A DNA stretch of 64,000 nucleotides from Dorea sp. 5-2 (lineage in GTDB: Bacteria; Bacillota; Clostridia; Lachnospirales; Lachnospiraceae), in NCBI RefSeq assembly GCF_000403455.2, contig NZ_KE159715.1:335369-399368 (forward strand). The letters run 5' to 3'. Below, piece after piece: positions 15,811 through 24,143 of this stretch. Under the pieces are notes generated by a model, which searched no databases, had not been told where the DNA came from, and worked only from the letters and a program-made list of their open reading frames with translations. Each line of letters opens with the position of its first letter. Positions within the stretch are counted from its first letter, which is position 1. Both the position numbers and the translations under genes were made by a program.

Positions 15811-16800
15811 ATGAGTATGAATGGAATTGATATCAGCAGTTGGCAGAGAGGGATCGACCTTGCGGCGGTGCCCTGTGAATTTGTGATCGTGAAAGCGACA
15901 GAAGGAACTTCCTATCTGAATCCGTATTGCGGAGAGAATCTAAGGCAGGCGGAAGGATTGGGCAAGAAGCTGGGGGTATATCATTTCGCAGGCGGCGGGA
16001 ATCCGGATGCCGAGGCGGAGTATTTTGCGGCAAATGTGAAGAACTGTATAGGGAAAGCGATCCTTGTACTGGATTGGGAAATCCAGGATGCGCAAAACGG
16101 ACCGGAGTGGGCGAAAAGATGGTTGGATAGGGTCTATGAGATCTCGAAGGTAAAACCGATGATCTATATGAGCAACTATCTGGTCAATCATCTGGACTGG
16201 AGTGCGGTGGCATCGTCAGGTTATCGTCTGTGGAATGCATATTATTATAATTATGGGACGCCTATGGGATACAATGCTGAGGCGCCGCTGCCCGAGAAGC
16301 TTGGAGCCTGGGGGAAGGCAGCGCTTTATCAATATACTTCCGAAGGAAAGCTTAGCGGATATAACGGTTATCTGGATCTGGATGTCTTCTACGGAAATGC
16401 GGGTGAATGGGATGCTTATGCCAGGGTAGAGGGCATGCCTGGACCGGATCCGAAACCAGAACCTGATCCAGAGCCGACGCCGGAGCCGCAGCCGACGGTC
16501 ACGTATACGGTTCGGCGGGGAGATACTTTGAGCGGGATCGCAAGCCGGTTCGGTACGACCTATCAGCGGCTGGCACAGCTTAACGGGATCAGTAATCCGA
16601 ACCGCATCTATGTAGGCCAGGTGCTCAGGATACCGGCGTCCTCTTCCGGTTCGAGCCCTACGTACTATGTGGTAAAGAGGGGAGATACCTTGAGCGGGAT
16701 CGCAAGCCGGTTCGGTACGACTTATCAGAAGTTGGCACAGCTTAACGGAATTCGTAATCCGAACCGTATCTATGCAGGGCAGAGACTGCGGATCAACTAA
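15811..16800 (+). CDS. GH25 lysozyme with two C-terminal LysM domains
   Basis: A 329-residue peptidoglycan muramidase. The GH25 domain occupies about residues 1-205: GIDISSWQ with the catalytic aspartate at the start, VKATEGTSY, and AILVLDWEI with the catalytic acidic residues. A proline/glutamate linker ([18 protein letters not shown]) follows, then two near-identical LysM modules ([20 protein letters not shown] and [20 protein letters not shown]) that bind peptidoglycan. No signal peptide is seen, so release would need lysis, a holin or a non-classical route, as in phage endolysins. The ATG at 15811 is chosen over a TTG 3 bp earlier; aaaggag precedes it. Confidence 0.9.
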   Translation: MSMNGIDISSWQRGIDLAAVPCEFVIVKATEGTSYLNPYCGENLRQAEGLGKKLGVYHFAGGGNPDAEAEYFAANVKNCIGKAILVLDWEIQDAQNGPEWAKRWLDRVYEISKVKPMIYMSNYLVNHLDWSAVASSGYRLWNAYYYNYGTPMGYNAEAPLPEKLGAWGKAALYQYTSEGKLSGYNGYLDLDVFYGNAGEWDAYARVEGMPGPDPKPEPDPEPTPEPQPTVTYTVRRGDTLSGIASRFGTTYQRLAQLNGISNPNRIYVGQVLRIPASSSGSSPTYYVVKRGDTLSGIASRFGTTYQKLAQLNGIRNPNRIYAGQRLRIN

Positions 16801-16862
16801 ATTTACCGGTCAGATTGACGGCAAAATCTTTTAAACGACTTTTAAACGCTTTTTAGTTAGGC

Positions 16863-16891
16863 TTGAAAAATTCATAGATTTTGCATATAAT
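16863..16891 (+). promoter_or_regulatory. Promoter of antitoxin/toxin pair
   Basis: TTGAAA (16863-16868), a 17-bp spacer and TATAAT (16886-16891), 32 bp before the antitoxin start. Two TTTTAAACG words lie just upstream (about 16831-16850), similar to words in the 36-bp repeats at 18672. Confidence 0.7.
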
Positions 16892-16923
16892 AAACGTATC
16901 AATTTGAAGGAAGGTAATAGCAC

Positions 16924-17136
16924 ATGAGTAACAAAGAAAGAATTATTGAACTTTTAGACGTTATACCAGATTATAAAATCGGTTATGTGCTTGCGTATGT
17001 TCAGGGGGTAGCAGCCGATGAAGAGGCAGACGATCTTTTTTGTCAAAGAATGGTAGAGAATTATGAAAATGCTCCTGATGAAGACAAAGAAGATATTCCA
17101 TTTGAGGATTGTATGAAAGAGTGGGGACTTACCTGA
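16924..17136 (+). CDS. Small acidic antitoxin-like protein
   Basis: A 70-residue acidic protein (MSNKERIIELLDVIPDYKIG at the start, DEDKEDIPFEDCMKEWGLT at the end). This form is common for antitoxins paired with RelE/ParE toxins in Firmicutes: a short N-terminal helix pair for dimerisation and an acidic tail ending in a W-G-L. It overlaps the broken RelE gene by a TGATG junction, which supports the pairing. A good ribosome site (gaaggaaggtaatagcac) precedes the ATG. Confidence 0.7.
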   Translation: MSNKERIIELLDVIPDYKIGYVLAYVQGVAADEEADDLFCQRMVENYENAPDEDKEDIPFEDCMKEWGLT

Positions 17137-17299
17137 TGTATCGTATTATTGTTAAAAAGAAGGCAAAGAAATTTATTGATAAGTTGCCCATGAATGAACG
17201 GAAACGTATTGCATATGCAATAATTCTGTAGATAATGGGGAACTGTTTGTTTATATTGTAGATGTGGGGAACCGTGGAGATATTTACAAAAGATATTAG
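17136..17299 (+). pseudogene. RelE/ParE-type toxin with internal deletion
   Basis: The frame starts MYRIIVKKKAKKFIDKLPMN, typical of RelE-type mRNA interferases, and stops after 31 codons at 17229. Immediately after, in a different frame, the normal C-terminus DNGELFVYIVDVGNRGDIYK-RY runs to a TAG at 17297. About 34 central residues, including those that form the catalytic core, are missing. The antitoxin is intact, so the locus is a solitary antitoxin with a disabled toxin. Confidence 0.8.
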
Positions 17300-17426
17300 A
17301 AAATCAATATAATATATATCTTTTTCTAAAAAGGTTGTACAAATTGTACGTCGAATATGTGTAGAAGAGGAGAGGAAGCTGGTTGCTTTATAAAGATGAA
17401 CGAATGGAATATGGCTCTGGCAGCAG

Positions 17427-18608
17427 ATGTGGTTCAGGATGAGAAGACAGGTTTTATTGAGAATGATCGTAATGTTGACACAGTTGCCTGTTTCCGTATA
17501 TGACAAATCCGGGACAGAACTGGAAAAATACGAGATCACGCCAAGAAAAATGAATCCGTATGAGTGTATGCTTGCGCAGGAACTCATACGGAGGCTTCAG
17601 AACGAAGAGTTTGCAGCTGCGGAATACGACGGGACGCTGCCGGTCAAGATGTACGGGCTTAAGGGAATGGATTGTGATTATCTGTTGGGTCCCTTTGCGT
17701 ATGGCTCTTTGGACACTGATACGATCAGGAATCATATGAGAAGGCATAAACTTGAAGAATTTCCTCAAGTGCAGCTCAGAGACAGTCTTCTGGCGGCAAA
17801 TCTGATCCGGAATGCCTGTGAGGACGGGGCAGATGAATTCGGCATAGATTTGTTAGAAGGCGGTCTGAAGGAAGACGAAGATGACAGGATGCATTTCCTG
17901 ATCGAAGAAGAATTAAGGCAGAATGATGCATTTCAGTGCAATCATACCCAGGCGGATGAGAATGTTCTGTATCAGTATGTAGAGCGCGGGGATGTGGAAT
18001 ATCTGAAGAAAAATTATGACCTTCTCTATCTGCAGCATCCGGTGATATTAGACGATATCTGTAAAAATGAAGAATATATGGCGGTCATAGGGATCTCTCT
18101 GGCATCGAGGGCTGCGATCCGGGGAGGGCTTACATCCAAAGAAGGATTCCTGGTCAACGATATCTATCTGAAAAGGCTGGCTGCATGCAAGAGTGTAGGA
18201 GAGATCTATCATCTGGTCAAAGAGGCGCATGTCTACTGTGCGTCTCAGGTACGGAACAAGAAGCGGACAGGCAATACGAATCCATATGTGGAGAGATGTA
18301 AGAAGCTGATCATATCGAAGCGTCTGGAACCGATAGAGTTGGAAACTTTGGCGGCGGAGGCGGGGATCTCAAAAGAATATCTTTCGAAATTATTCAAACA
18401 GTACGAAGGGATCCCGGTTACAGAGTATATCCTGAATATTAAGATGGAAGCGGCATGTGATATGCTGCGGTATTCGGACAGGAAGGTGCGGGAGATCGCG
18501 GATTATCTGAACTTTGGAAGCCTGAGTTATTTCAGCCGGATCTTCAAGAAGAAGACGGGGAAGTCTCCGCAGCAGTTCCGTAAAGATTTGGGAGATTCAA
18601 TAGTTTGA
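17427..18608 (+). CDS. AraC-family transcriptional regulator, start uncertain
   Basis: The C-terminal 100 residues form an AraC double helix-turn-helix (LAAEAGISKEYLSKLFKQYE, KVREIADYLNFGSLSYFSRI, FKKKTGKSPQQF). The N-terminal portion has PVSVYDKSGTELEKYE and resembles sensory domains of two-component-type AraC proteins in Clostridia. The beginning is unclear: none of the ATGs at 17427, 17439, 17463 or 17472 has a good ribosome site, and the region just upstream is toxin debris. The gene may therefore have lost its original 5' end. Its target is unknown. A 40-bp perfect palindrome follows the stop. Confidence 0.7.
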   Translation: MWFRMRRQVLLRMIVMLTQLPVSVYDKSGTELEKYEITPRKMNPYECMLAQELIRRLQNEEFAAAEYDGTLPVKMYGLKGMDCDYLLGPFAYGSLDTDTIRNHMRRHKLEEFPQVQLRDSLLAANLIRNACEDGADEFGIDLLEGGLKEDEDDRMHFLIEEELRQNDAFQCNHTQADENVLYQYVERGDVEYLKKNYDLLYLQHPVILDDICKNEEYMAVIGISLASRAAIRGGLTSKEGFLVNDIYLKRLAACKSVGEIYHLVKEAHVYCASQVRNKKRTGNTNPYVERCKKLIISKRLEPIELETLAAEAGISKEYLSKLFKQYEGIPVTEYILNIKMEAACDMLRYSDRKVREIADYLNFGSLSYFSRIFKKKTGKSPQQFRKDLGDSIV

Positions 18609-18610
18609 TT

Positions 18611-18650
18611 ACAGTGGGCAGTGATCTTATATAAGATCACTGCCCACTGT
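18611..18650. terminator. 40-bp perfect palindrome after AraC-type gene
   Basis: Positions 18611-18650 are exactly self-complementary, starting ACAGTGGGCAGTGATCTTAT, followed by TGTTGTTG. It lies 3 bp after the stop region of the AraC-type gene. It would form a very stable stem and is best read as a terminator, though the T-run is weak. Confidence 0.6.
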
Positions 18651-18671
18651 TGTTGATCAATTATTTTGATC

Positions 18672-18760
18672 GGATCATCTAACCGCTTTTAAACGACCGT
18701 TTTAATTGGACAGCCTAACCGCTTTTAAACGATTGTTTTAACTGGACCATCTAACCGCTA
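18672..18760. repeat. Tandem 36-bp repeats (about 2.4 copies)
   Basis: Units at 18672-18707 and 18708-18743 and a partial unit from 18744 share TAACCGCTTTTAAACGA and GTTTTAA. They abut without spacers. The 466-bp space between the AraC-type and ABC genes otherwise holds a decayed-looking minus-strand open stretch (18738-18890) and the promoter region of the ABC operon. Confidence 0.7.
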
Positions 18761-18929
18761 TACAGATATCTCTATCTGCGTCTTTCGTATATGTGGTTTC
18801 ATAGGAAAAATCAATATTTTTTAAGAGAATTTCAGCCATGCGCAGATTATCTACTAGCCATACATCATATTTGAATAAATCAAGGCTGTTTTATCTGAAA
18901 AAAATAGAAGAATAGGATATGATTTCGGA

Positions 18930-18964
18930 TTTCCTTATACTTTCCTTATAATTCTGCCTTATCC
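18930..18964 (+). promoter_or_regulatory. Tandem 11-bp direct repeats, candidate response-regulator site
   Basis: TTTCCTTATAC (18930-18940) and TTTCCTTATAA (18941-18951) are adjacent, and a weaker TTCTGCCTTATCC follows. Helical-turn-spaced direct repeats are typical binding sites for OmpR-type regulators like the one encoded at 21602. A TTGACA at 18980-18985 with a poor -10 lies downstream, consistent with an activated promoter. Confidence 0.4.
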
Positions 18965-19074
18965 TAATCTTGTAGTTCATTGACAGATACATGAACGAGC
19001 CGTAAGGTTCATGTCCCATGATGGGAAATATCTGATCAGCAGAACAATACAAGCAGGGAATAAGGAGGAAAAAC

Positions 19075-19797
19075 ATGAATCAAAACATATTAGAAACAAA
19101 GTGTCTGACAAAAGCATTCCGTGATCACAATGCCGTCGATCGTATTTCGCTTGCAGTGCCTAAGTGCTGCGTATACGGACTTCTGGGACCCAACGGCGCC
19201 GGCAAATCCACATTGCTTAAGATGCTAACGGGTATCCTGCGACCGACAGGCGGAGAGATCATCTTTGACGGGCATCCATGGAGCAGAAAAGATCTGACGG
19301 ATATCGGCGCCCTGGTGGAGACACCGCCTGTATATGAGAATCTGACGGCGTGGGAGAACCTGAAAGTCCGGGCGCTGATGCTTGGTATCCCGGATAACAG
19401 GATCCGGGAAGTCTTGGAATTGGTGGATCTTGCTGATACAGGGAAGAAGAAGGCGGGAGCATTTTCATTGGGAATGAAGCAGAGGCTTGGAATCGGGATA
19501 GCGCTCCTGGCAGATCCAAGGCTATTGATTCTTGACGAACCGGTCAACGGGCTGGATCCGATCGGGATCCAGGAGCTGCGGCAGATGATACGAAGATTTC
19601 CAAAGGAAGGGATTACCGTCATTGTATCCAGCCATATCTTAAGTGAGATCGCCCAGACGGCAGATTATATCGGAATTATCGTGGACGGAGTGCTGGGATA
19701 TCAGGGAGGTATGCCGGGGGCTGACCAGATGGAAGAATTATTTTTGAAGGTGGCAAAGAAGGAGCGCCTGTCAGATCGCGGAAGGGAGGTACGGTAG
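19075..19797 (+). CDS. Lantibiotic-immunity-type ABC transporter ATP-binding protein (LanF/BcrA-like)
   Basis: A 240-residue ATPase: Walker A GPNGAGKST at 38-46, an E-loop-like region GALVETPPVYENLTAWENL in place of the usual Q-loop, signature FSLGMKQRLGI, Walker B LLILDEPVNGLD and SSHILSEI. The E-loop is characteristic of LanF/CprA/BcrA ATPases of peptide-antibiotic immunity. It is followed by two permease genes and a two-component system, as in Cpr and Bce/Bcr loci. The likely role is export or removal of cationic antimicrobial peptides from the membrane. Confidence 0.88.
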   Translation: MNQNILETKCLTKAFRDHNAVDRISLAVPKCCVYGLLGPNGAGKSTLLKMLTGILRPTGGEIIFDGHPWSRKDLTDIGALVETPPVYENLTAWENLKVRALMLGIPDNRIREVLELVDLADTGKKKAGAFSLGMKQRLGIGIALLADPRLLILDEPVNGLDPIGIQELRQMIRRFPKEGITVIVSSHILSEIAQTADYIGIIVDGVLGYQGGMPGADQMEELFLKVAKKERLSDRGREVR

Positions 19798-19798
19798 A

Positions 19799-20569
19799 AT
19801 GGGAAGATATTTTCTTGCGGAAAGACTTAAGAACCGTCACACCTCTGCGGAAAAACTGATGATCCTCATGCCGATGATCACTGTATTCCTTGCCGCATGG
19901 CTTGGGAGAGAGTACTTTGTCATCAACAGCTATAACTGGTGGTATATGATCCTATTCCCCGGGATGCTCGCGCTTATCGGGGCGTCAGTGGGGAATCGGG
20001 ATAAGAGGATGGATGACCGCGCGATCCGGGTGCTTCCGGTAGAGATGGGAGCGGTCTGGGACGGAAAGGTCTTATATGGGATTCTGTGTGTGGGAATTGC
20101 GCTGACGGTGTTTTTGTGTATGACGCTGATCATCCGTATGGGATTTGGACAGAATCCGGGGCAGGTATTTCGTATCGATCCGTCGGCAGGAGAACAGATC
20201 TTTGCGGTAGTAGTCCTGTTTGTGACTTCTCTGTGGCAAGTGCCTTTCTGCCTGTTTATGCAGCAGATTGCAGGTACATTTCTTATGATATTGATCCATA
20301 TGGGGAGTTATATCCTGCTGTCGGCGGAATTGTCTCTTCATTCTTTTTTTATGGTGCTGCCGGGAGGTATTACATCGAGGCTGATGTGCATCATCTTGAA
20401 AATACTTCCCAACGGGCTAGCGGCTGAACCGGGCAGCATGACTTTTACACAGGAATTGCTGGACCAAAACGGGCTGCCGATCGGAATTGCCGCTTCTGTC
20501 ATCTGGTTTTTGATCTTCTGGCAGTTAAGCCGAAGATGGTTTATGGGACGGATAGACCGGCAAAAATAG
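19799..20569 (+). CDS. Lantibiotic immunity ABC permease, MutE/EpiE type
   Basis: A 256-residue permease with about six membrane spans, starting MGRYFLAERLKNRHTSAEKL and containing the family-typical NSYNWWYMILFPGMLALIGA segment. It begins 1 bp after the ATPase stop, with aagggaggtacggta overlapping that gene's end, so translation is probably coupled. It forms the membrane channel with the next gene product. Confidence 0.85.
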   Translation: MGRYFLAERLKNRHTSAEKLMILMPMITVFLAAWLGREYFVINSYNWWYMILFPGMLALIGASVGNRDKRMDDRAIRVLPVEMGAVWDGKVLYGILCVGIALTVFLCMTLIIRMGFGQNPGQVFRIDPSAGEQIFAVVVLFVTSLWQVPFCLFMQQIAGTFLMILIHMGSYILLSAELSLHSFFMVLPGGITSRLMCIILKILPNGLAAEPGSMTFTQELLDQNGLPIGIAASVIWFLIFWQLSRRWFMGRIDRQK

Positions 20570-20677
20570 CCGATGGATTTTGAAATATGTGAGGCGAAGA
20601 TGCGGTATATGGAGATGAGTGGGAAAGCCGGGAATATAATGGCGGACACAGAAGTGAGAAATGAGGAGATAAAAAAT

Positions 20678-21541
20678 ATGAAGATGAAATGCGAAACGGA
20701 AGGATCAATGATTGAAGAGGCGGTTGTAAGAAGGAAAGAAAAGGCATGCGGGGGCGGCGTATACCAAGGAGAGTTACGCCGGAATATCCGGGGAGAATTA
20801 TACCGGAATATACAGGGAGAACTATGGAAAATGCGGCATACGCTGATCCCGGTGATGCATGTTCTGATTCCTTTGCTTGGAGTGGGGGTATTTCTCGCTT
20901 ACTATTCTTTTGCGGCATGGAGCGACGAGGGGAAGGTATCCGGATATATAGAGGCGCTTTCCGTCGTACTGCCCCTGGTCATCAGCGTGATCTGCTCGAT
21001 GTCTGTAGAGATGGAAGAAAGAGGGCATTTTCAGACATTTTTGGGCGTGGCGGTGCATAGAAGAGTTCCGCTGCTTGCCAAGTGGATGGCATTGTCCGGA
21101 ATGGGTTTGGCGGCGATTCTTCTGGCGGTTCTGGGATTTGCCGGGGGATACCGGCTCATGGCAGGGACTGCGGTGTTGTCTGCGGGGAAATATCTGGCTC
21201 TGTCGGCTGTCCTGTGGATCGGAGGTATGGATTTATATTTGTTCCATCTATTTTTGAATCTTGCGTTCTCAAGAAATCTCTCTCTGTGTATGGGAACGGC
21301 GGAGCTTGTGATCTGCGCACTGTTCCTTACCGGCCTCGGCGAGGGAAGATGGCAGATCTTCCCTTGTGCGTGGGGTGGCAGATGGAGCAGTTATCTGTTA
21401 CAATGTTGGATAGGAAACCGGGAATGGTCTGTGGAGTATGTGAGTGCGAATCTGACTCCCGGCATATTGGTCACGGTTGTGCTGTGGTGCGCCGTTTTCC
21501 TGTGGTTTCCTCTTTATGAAGGAAGGCAGTGCCGGGATTAA
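20678..21541 (+). CDS. Lantibiotic immunity ABC permease, MutG type, with repeat-expanded N-terminus
   Basis: The permease proper begins around GELWKMRHTLIPVMHVLIPL and has six spans. The ATG at 20678 is chosen because it follows atgaggagataaaaaat; the same frame is open from an ATG at 20573, which has no ribosome site. The cytoplasmic head is unusually long and contains in-frame 24-bp tandem repeats (20768-20791, 20792-20815, partial to 20827) encoding GEL-x-RNI-x-GEL units, apparently by duplication of the normal membrane-approach helix. Confidence 0.8.
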   Translation: MKMKCETEGSMIEEAVVRRKEKACGGGVYQGELRRNIRGELYRNIQGELWKMRHTLIPVMHVLIPLLGVGVFLAYYSFAAWSDEGKVSGYIEALSVVLPLVISVICSMSVEMEERGHFQTFLGVAVHRRVPLLAKWMALSGMGLAAILLAVLGFAGGYRLMAGTAVLSAGKYLALSAVLWIGGMDLYLFHLFLNLAFSRNLSLCMGTAELVICALFLTGLGEGRWQIFPCAWGGRWSSYLLQCWIGNREWSVEYVSANLTPGILVTVVLWCAVFLWFPLYEGRQCRD

Positions 21542-21601
21542 GCGTGCCGGATGGCGCATGAATATAGGATCGATGGGATGATTTCAGGGAGGAAGAATGA
21601 T

Positions 21602-22285
21602 ATGACAAGGATATTGGCAGTAGATGATGATGAGCGGATATTAAAGCTGATCAGAAACGCACTGGCGAAGGAAGGATACGATGTGGCGATAGAAAGCGAT
21701 CCGCTGAAGCTTAGAGAGTTTAAGCTTACGGATTACCAGTTGATCCTTCTGGATGTGATGATGCCGGGGATAGATGGATTCGCACTGTGTGAGGAGATCC
21801 GCGACAGGGTAGACTGCCCGATCCTGTTCCTGACGGCAAAGACGAAAGAGGCGGATCTTATGAAGGGGCTTGGCGTCGGCGGAGATGATTATATCACCAA
21901 ACCCTTCGGAATCGGGGAACTGCGCGCCAGAGTGGCGGCACACCTGCGAAGGGAGACGAGGGAGAAGAAACATGTGGTGTCGGTGGGAGGCGTCCAGTTC
22001 TATCTGAAAGAGAAGAAGGTGCGTTATGAAGGCAGAGAGCTTGGTTTTACCAAGAGTGAATATGCCATCTGCGAGTACCTGGCGCTGAACCATGGACAGG
22101 TATTTTCGAAGGACAGGATCTATGAGCATGTATATGGTTATGAGAAGGAGAGCGATAATTCCGTGATCACGGAACATATCAAGAATGTCCGCGCGAAGTG
22201 CCAGAGAGCAGGCTTTGAGCCGATTGAGACGGTATGGGGGATCGGATACCGGTGGAGAAAAGAAAATGTGGAACGGGAAAAGTGA
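21602..22285 (+). CDS. OmpR-family response regulator
   Basis: A 227-residue regulator from the ATG at 21602, after gggaggaagaatgat. The receiver domain has acidic D8-D10, phospho-acceptor D51 in LLDVMMPG, threonine in FLTAKTKE and lysine in ITKPFG. The winged-helix DNA-binding domain ends ETVWGIGYRWR. It overlaps the kinase gene by 20 bp and follows the ABC transporter, so it most likely controls that transporter, perhaps via the 11-bp repeats at 18930. Confidence 0.9.
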   Translation: MTRILAVDDDERILKLIRNALAKEGYDVAIESDPLKLREFKLTDYQLILLDVMMPGIDGFALCEEIRDRVDCPILFLTAKTKEADLMKGLGVGGDDYITKPFGIGELRARVAAHLRRETREKKHVVSVGGVQFYLKEKKVRYEGRELGFTKSEYAICEYLALNHGQVFSKDRIYEHVYGYEKESDNSVITEHIKNVRAKCQRAGFEPIETVWGIGYRWRKENVEREK

Positions 22286-23747
22286 CCGGAAGAAGACTAT
22301 CTCGTCGGTCTTCTTCCGATATGCCTGTGTCTATACTGCCGGAGTATTGTTCTTGGTGGCGATCCTATTTCTGATATGGTATATCTTAGACGAGACGGGC
22401 GAGGTCCTTCCTGCAAATCATATGGAGATAAGCCTGAATGAATCCGCAGACGAGATACGAAAGGCTTCGGAGGTTACGGAAGAGCTGCTGCCTGAGGGCT
22501 GTACATATGGAGTGTATAGAGCAGATGGCAGCTGGCGGTACGGTACGTTTCCCACACAGGAGATCCGGCAGGCATGGGAGAATTATGAACAGAGCGATAT
22601 CTATACCGGGGGAAGAGGATATTACCGTTTCTTTCAGCGTGACTCGGGGGAAGTATGTATCGTAAAGTATGAGATCGCAACAAGATTTCGGAATCGTTCT
22701 CTGGAAAAATTCCTGCCCGATCCGGATGTTCTGTTGGTTCTTTCTTTCATTGTATTGTTTCTTGTCTATACGGTTCTGATGTCGCGGCGGTTCGGGAAAT
22801 ATATGCGGGCGAGGCTTCAGATCCTGAATGAAGTGACAGAGAGGATCCGGCGTCAGGATCTGGAATTTGCAGAGGAACATTCGGAATTAAGAGAAGTGGA
22901 TAACGTCCTTCGGTCACTTTATCAGATGAAGGAAGCGTTGAAGGAGTCTCTCTACAGACAGTGGGATATGGAGAAAGATAAAGAAGAGCAGATCGCGGCG
23001 TTGGCGCACGATATCAAGACGCCCCTTACTATTATACGCGGCAATGCAGAACTTCTGGACGAGGGGGAGATGGGAGAGGATGAGAAAGCATATAATAAGG
23101 ATATTTTGCAGAGCGTGTCTATGATGGAAGGGTATCTGGCAATGTTGAATGAGATCCTGACAGAAGATGTGAAGAAAGGGACATTCGGCCCGCAAGAAGA
23201 GGGAATCCCGCAGAATCATGATACAGAAATATCTACGGAAAGTCTGGCGGATGAATTCATGGAACAGGCGAGGCTTCTGTCGTCTGCGAGACAGTATCCG
23301 GTTATTTTCCATAGGAAAGAGCTGCATGGAAGAATACGGTGCAGCATGACGCAGATCCTTCGGGCGTTTCATAATATTTTGAGCAACGCTATGGATTACG
23401 GACCGCCGGAGGGGAAGATAGACGTCTGGCTGGAAATGAGACATGAGGACCGGAGGACTGGAAAAATATGGGATGGAAGGGGAGATGAGCAGGGGAAAGA
23501 GAAGGAATATTTGACGGTCGTTATCATAGATGAAGGACCGGGATTTACGGCACAGGATTTAAAGCATGCCACGGAACAGTTCTATCAAGGCGACAAAAGC
23601 CGGAATAGTAAGACACACTATGGGATCGGGCTTCATACCGCGGAAAAATTTGCGGAGGCGCAGGGCGGTTATCTGGTGATTGAGAATATGCAGGCACGAG
23701 GGGGAAAGGTGTCGATGTATGTCTGCCTGTGTCCGGAAATCGGATGA
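22266..23747 (+). CDS. Sensor histidine kinase of ABC/two-component module
   Basis: A 493-residue kinase from the ATG at 22266 (ggagaaaag before it). It has two membrane spans around residues 17-40 and 150-175 that enclose an extracellular domain of about 110 residues, then a HAMP-like region. The phospho-acceptor histidine is in ALAHDIKTPLTIIRGN, the N-box is FHNILSNAMDYGP, and G-boxes IDEGPGF and YGIGLHTAEKF follow. The large extracellular loop differs from the tiny loops of BceS sensors and resembles LanK/CprK-type peptide sensors. A strong terminator follows 40 bp downstream. Confidence 0.88.
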   Translation: MWNGKSDRKKTISSVFFRYACVYTAGVLFLVAILFLIWYILDETGEVLPANHMEISLNESADEIRKASEVTEELLPEGCTYGVYRADGSWRYGTFPTQEIRQAWENYEQSDIYTGGRGYYRFFQRDSGEVCIVKYEIATRFRNRSLEKFLPDPDVLLVLSFIVLFLVYTVLMSRRFGKYMRARLQILNEVTERIRRQDLEFAEEHSELREVDNVLRSLYQMKEALKESLYRQWDMEKDKEEQIAALAHDIKTPLTIIRGNAELLDEGEMGEDEKAYNKDILQSVSMMEGYLAMLNEILTEDVKKGTFGPQEEGIPQNHDTEISTESLADEFMEQARLLSSARQYPVIFHRKELHGRIRCSMTQILRAFHNILSNAMDYGPPEGKIDVWLEMRHEDRRTGKIWDGRGDEQGKEKEYLTVVIIDEGPGFTAQDLKHATEQFYQGDKSRNSKTHYGIGLHTAEKFAEAQGGYLVIENMQARGGKVSMYVCLCPEIG

Positions 23748-23785
23748 TATTGCCGACGGATTTAGAGGGAAAGAGAGGAGAGAAT

Positions 23786-23838
23786 AAAAAAAGACAAAGA
23801 CAGTTTCTGAGTCTGCGGAGACTGTCTTTGTCTTTTTT
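23786..23838. terminator. Bidirectional terminator between kinase gene and polysaccharide locus
   Basis: Arms 23787-23807 and 23818-23838 pair with one G-T, flanked by A-runs on the left and T-runs on the right, so both strands give a stem plus U-tract. It ends kinase transcription and would also stop any leftward transcript leaving the inverted-repeat segment at 23857. Confidence 0.9.
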
Positions 23839-23856
23839 ATTTGTTTGAATATAACG

Positions 23857-23875
23857 AAGGAGCCTACTTCATTAC
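23857..23875 (+). repeat. Left 19-bp inverted repeat
   Basis: AAGGAGCCTACTTCATTAC, an exact reverse complement of 24399-24417. Confidence 0.95.
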
Positions 23876-23920
23876 TCATTCTTTTTGCAAAAAATCGCAT
23901 ATTTTTCATATTTCCTTGCT

Positions 23921-23949
23921 ATATTATCATGCAAGAATCATTTTGTCAA
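23921..23949 (-). promoter_or_regulatory. Leftward promoter inside inverted-repeat segment
   Basis: On the minus strand TTGACA (23949-23944), a 17-bp spacer and TAATAT (23926-23921). The -35 is a perfect consensus with optimal spacing. As sequenced it fires toward the bidirectional terminator at 23786-23838 and transcribes no gene, which fits an OFF orientation. Confidence 0.6.
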
Positions 23950-24143
23950 CATTTTAGCCTTGTACTTAAGGGGCAATTACTGGCAGGAACAGTCTGTTTT
24001 TCATGGTATTTCTGTAAATTACATCCAAAAAGCCAATTTAAACATCGAAAAAGAGAAGAATATTTATATAAATTTTCCAATTGCAGTCATTTTTGCAGTC
24101 AAAAATGGCAAGGGTCTGTTATTAAAATAAATAAATATCTAGC

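Noticed and set aside
18672..18760. CRISPR-like repeat length (36 bp)
   Set aside because: Units are directly adjacent without spacers, only 2.4 copies, and no cas genes are nearby.
18738..18890. Minus-strand 49-codon open stretch reading like part of a protein (DVWLVDNLRMAEILLKNIDF)
   Set aside because: Closed at both ends by stops, no start or ribosome site, overlaps the tandem repeats; at most a decayed gene fragment.
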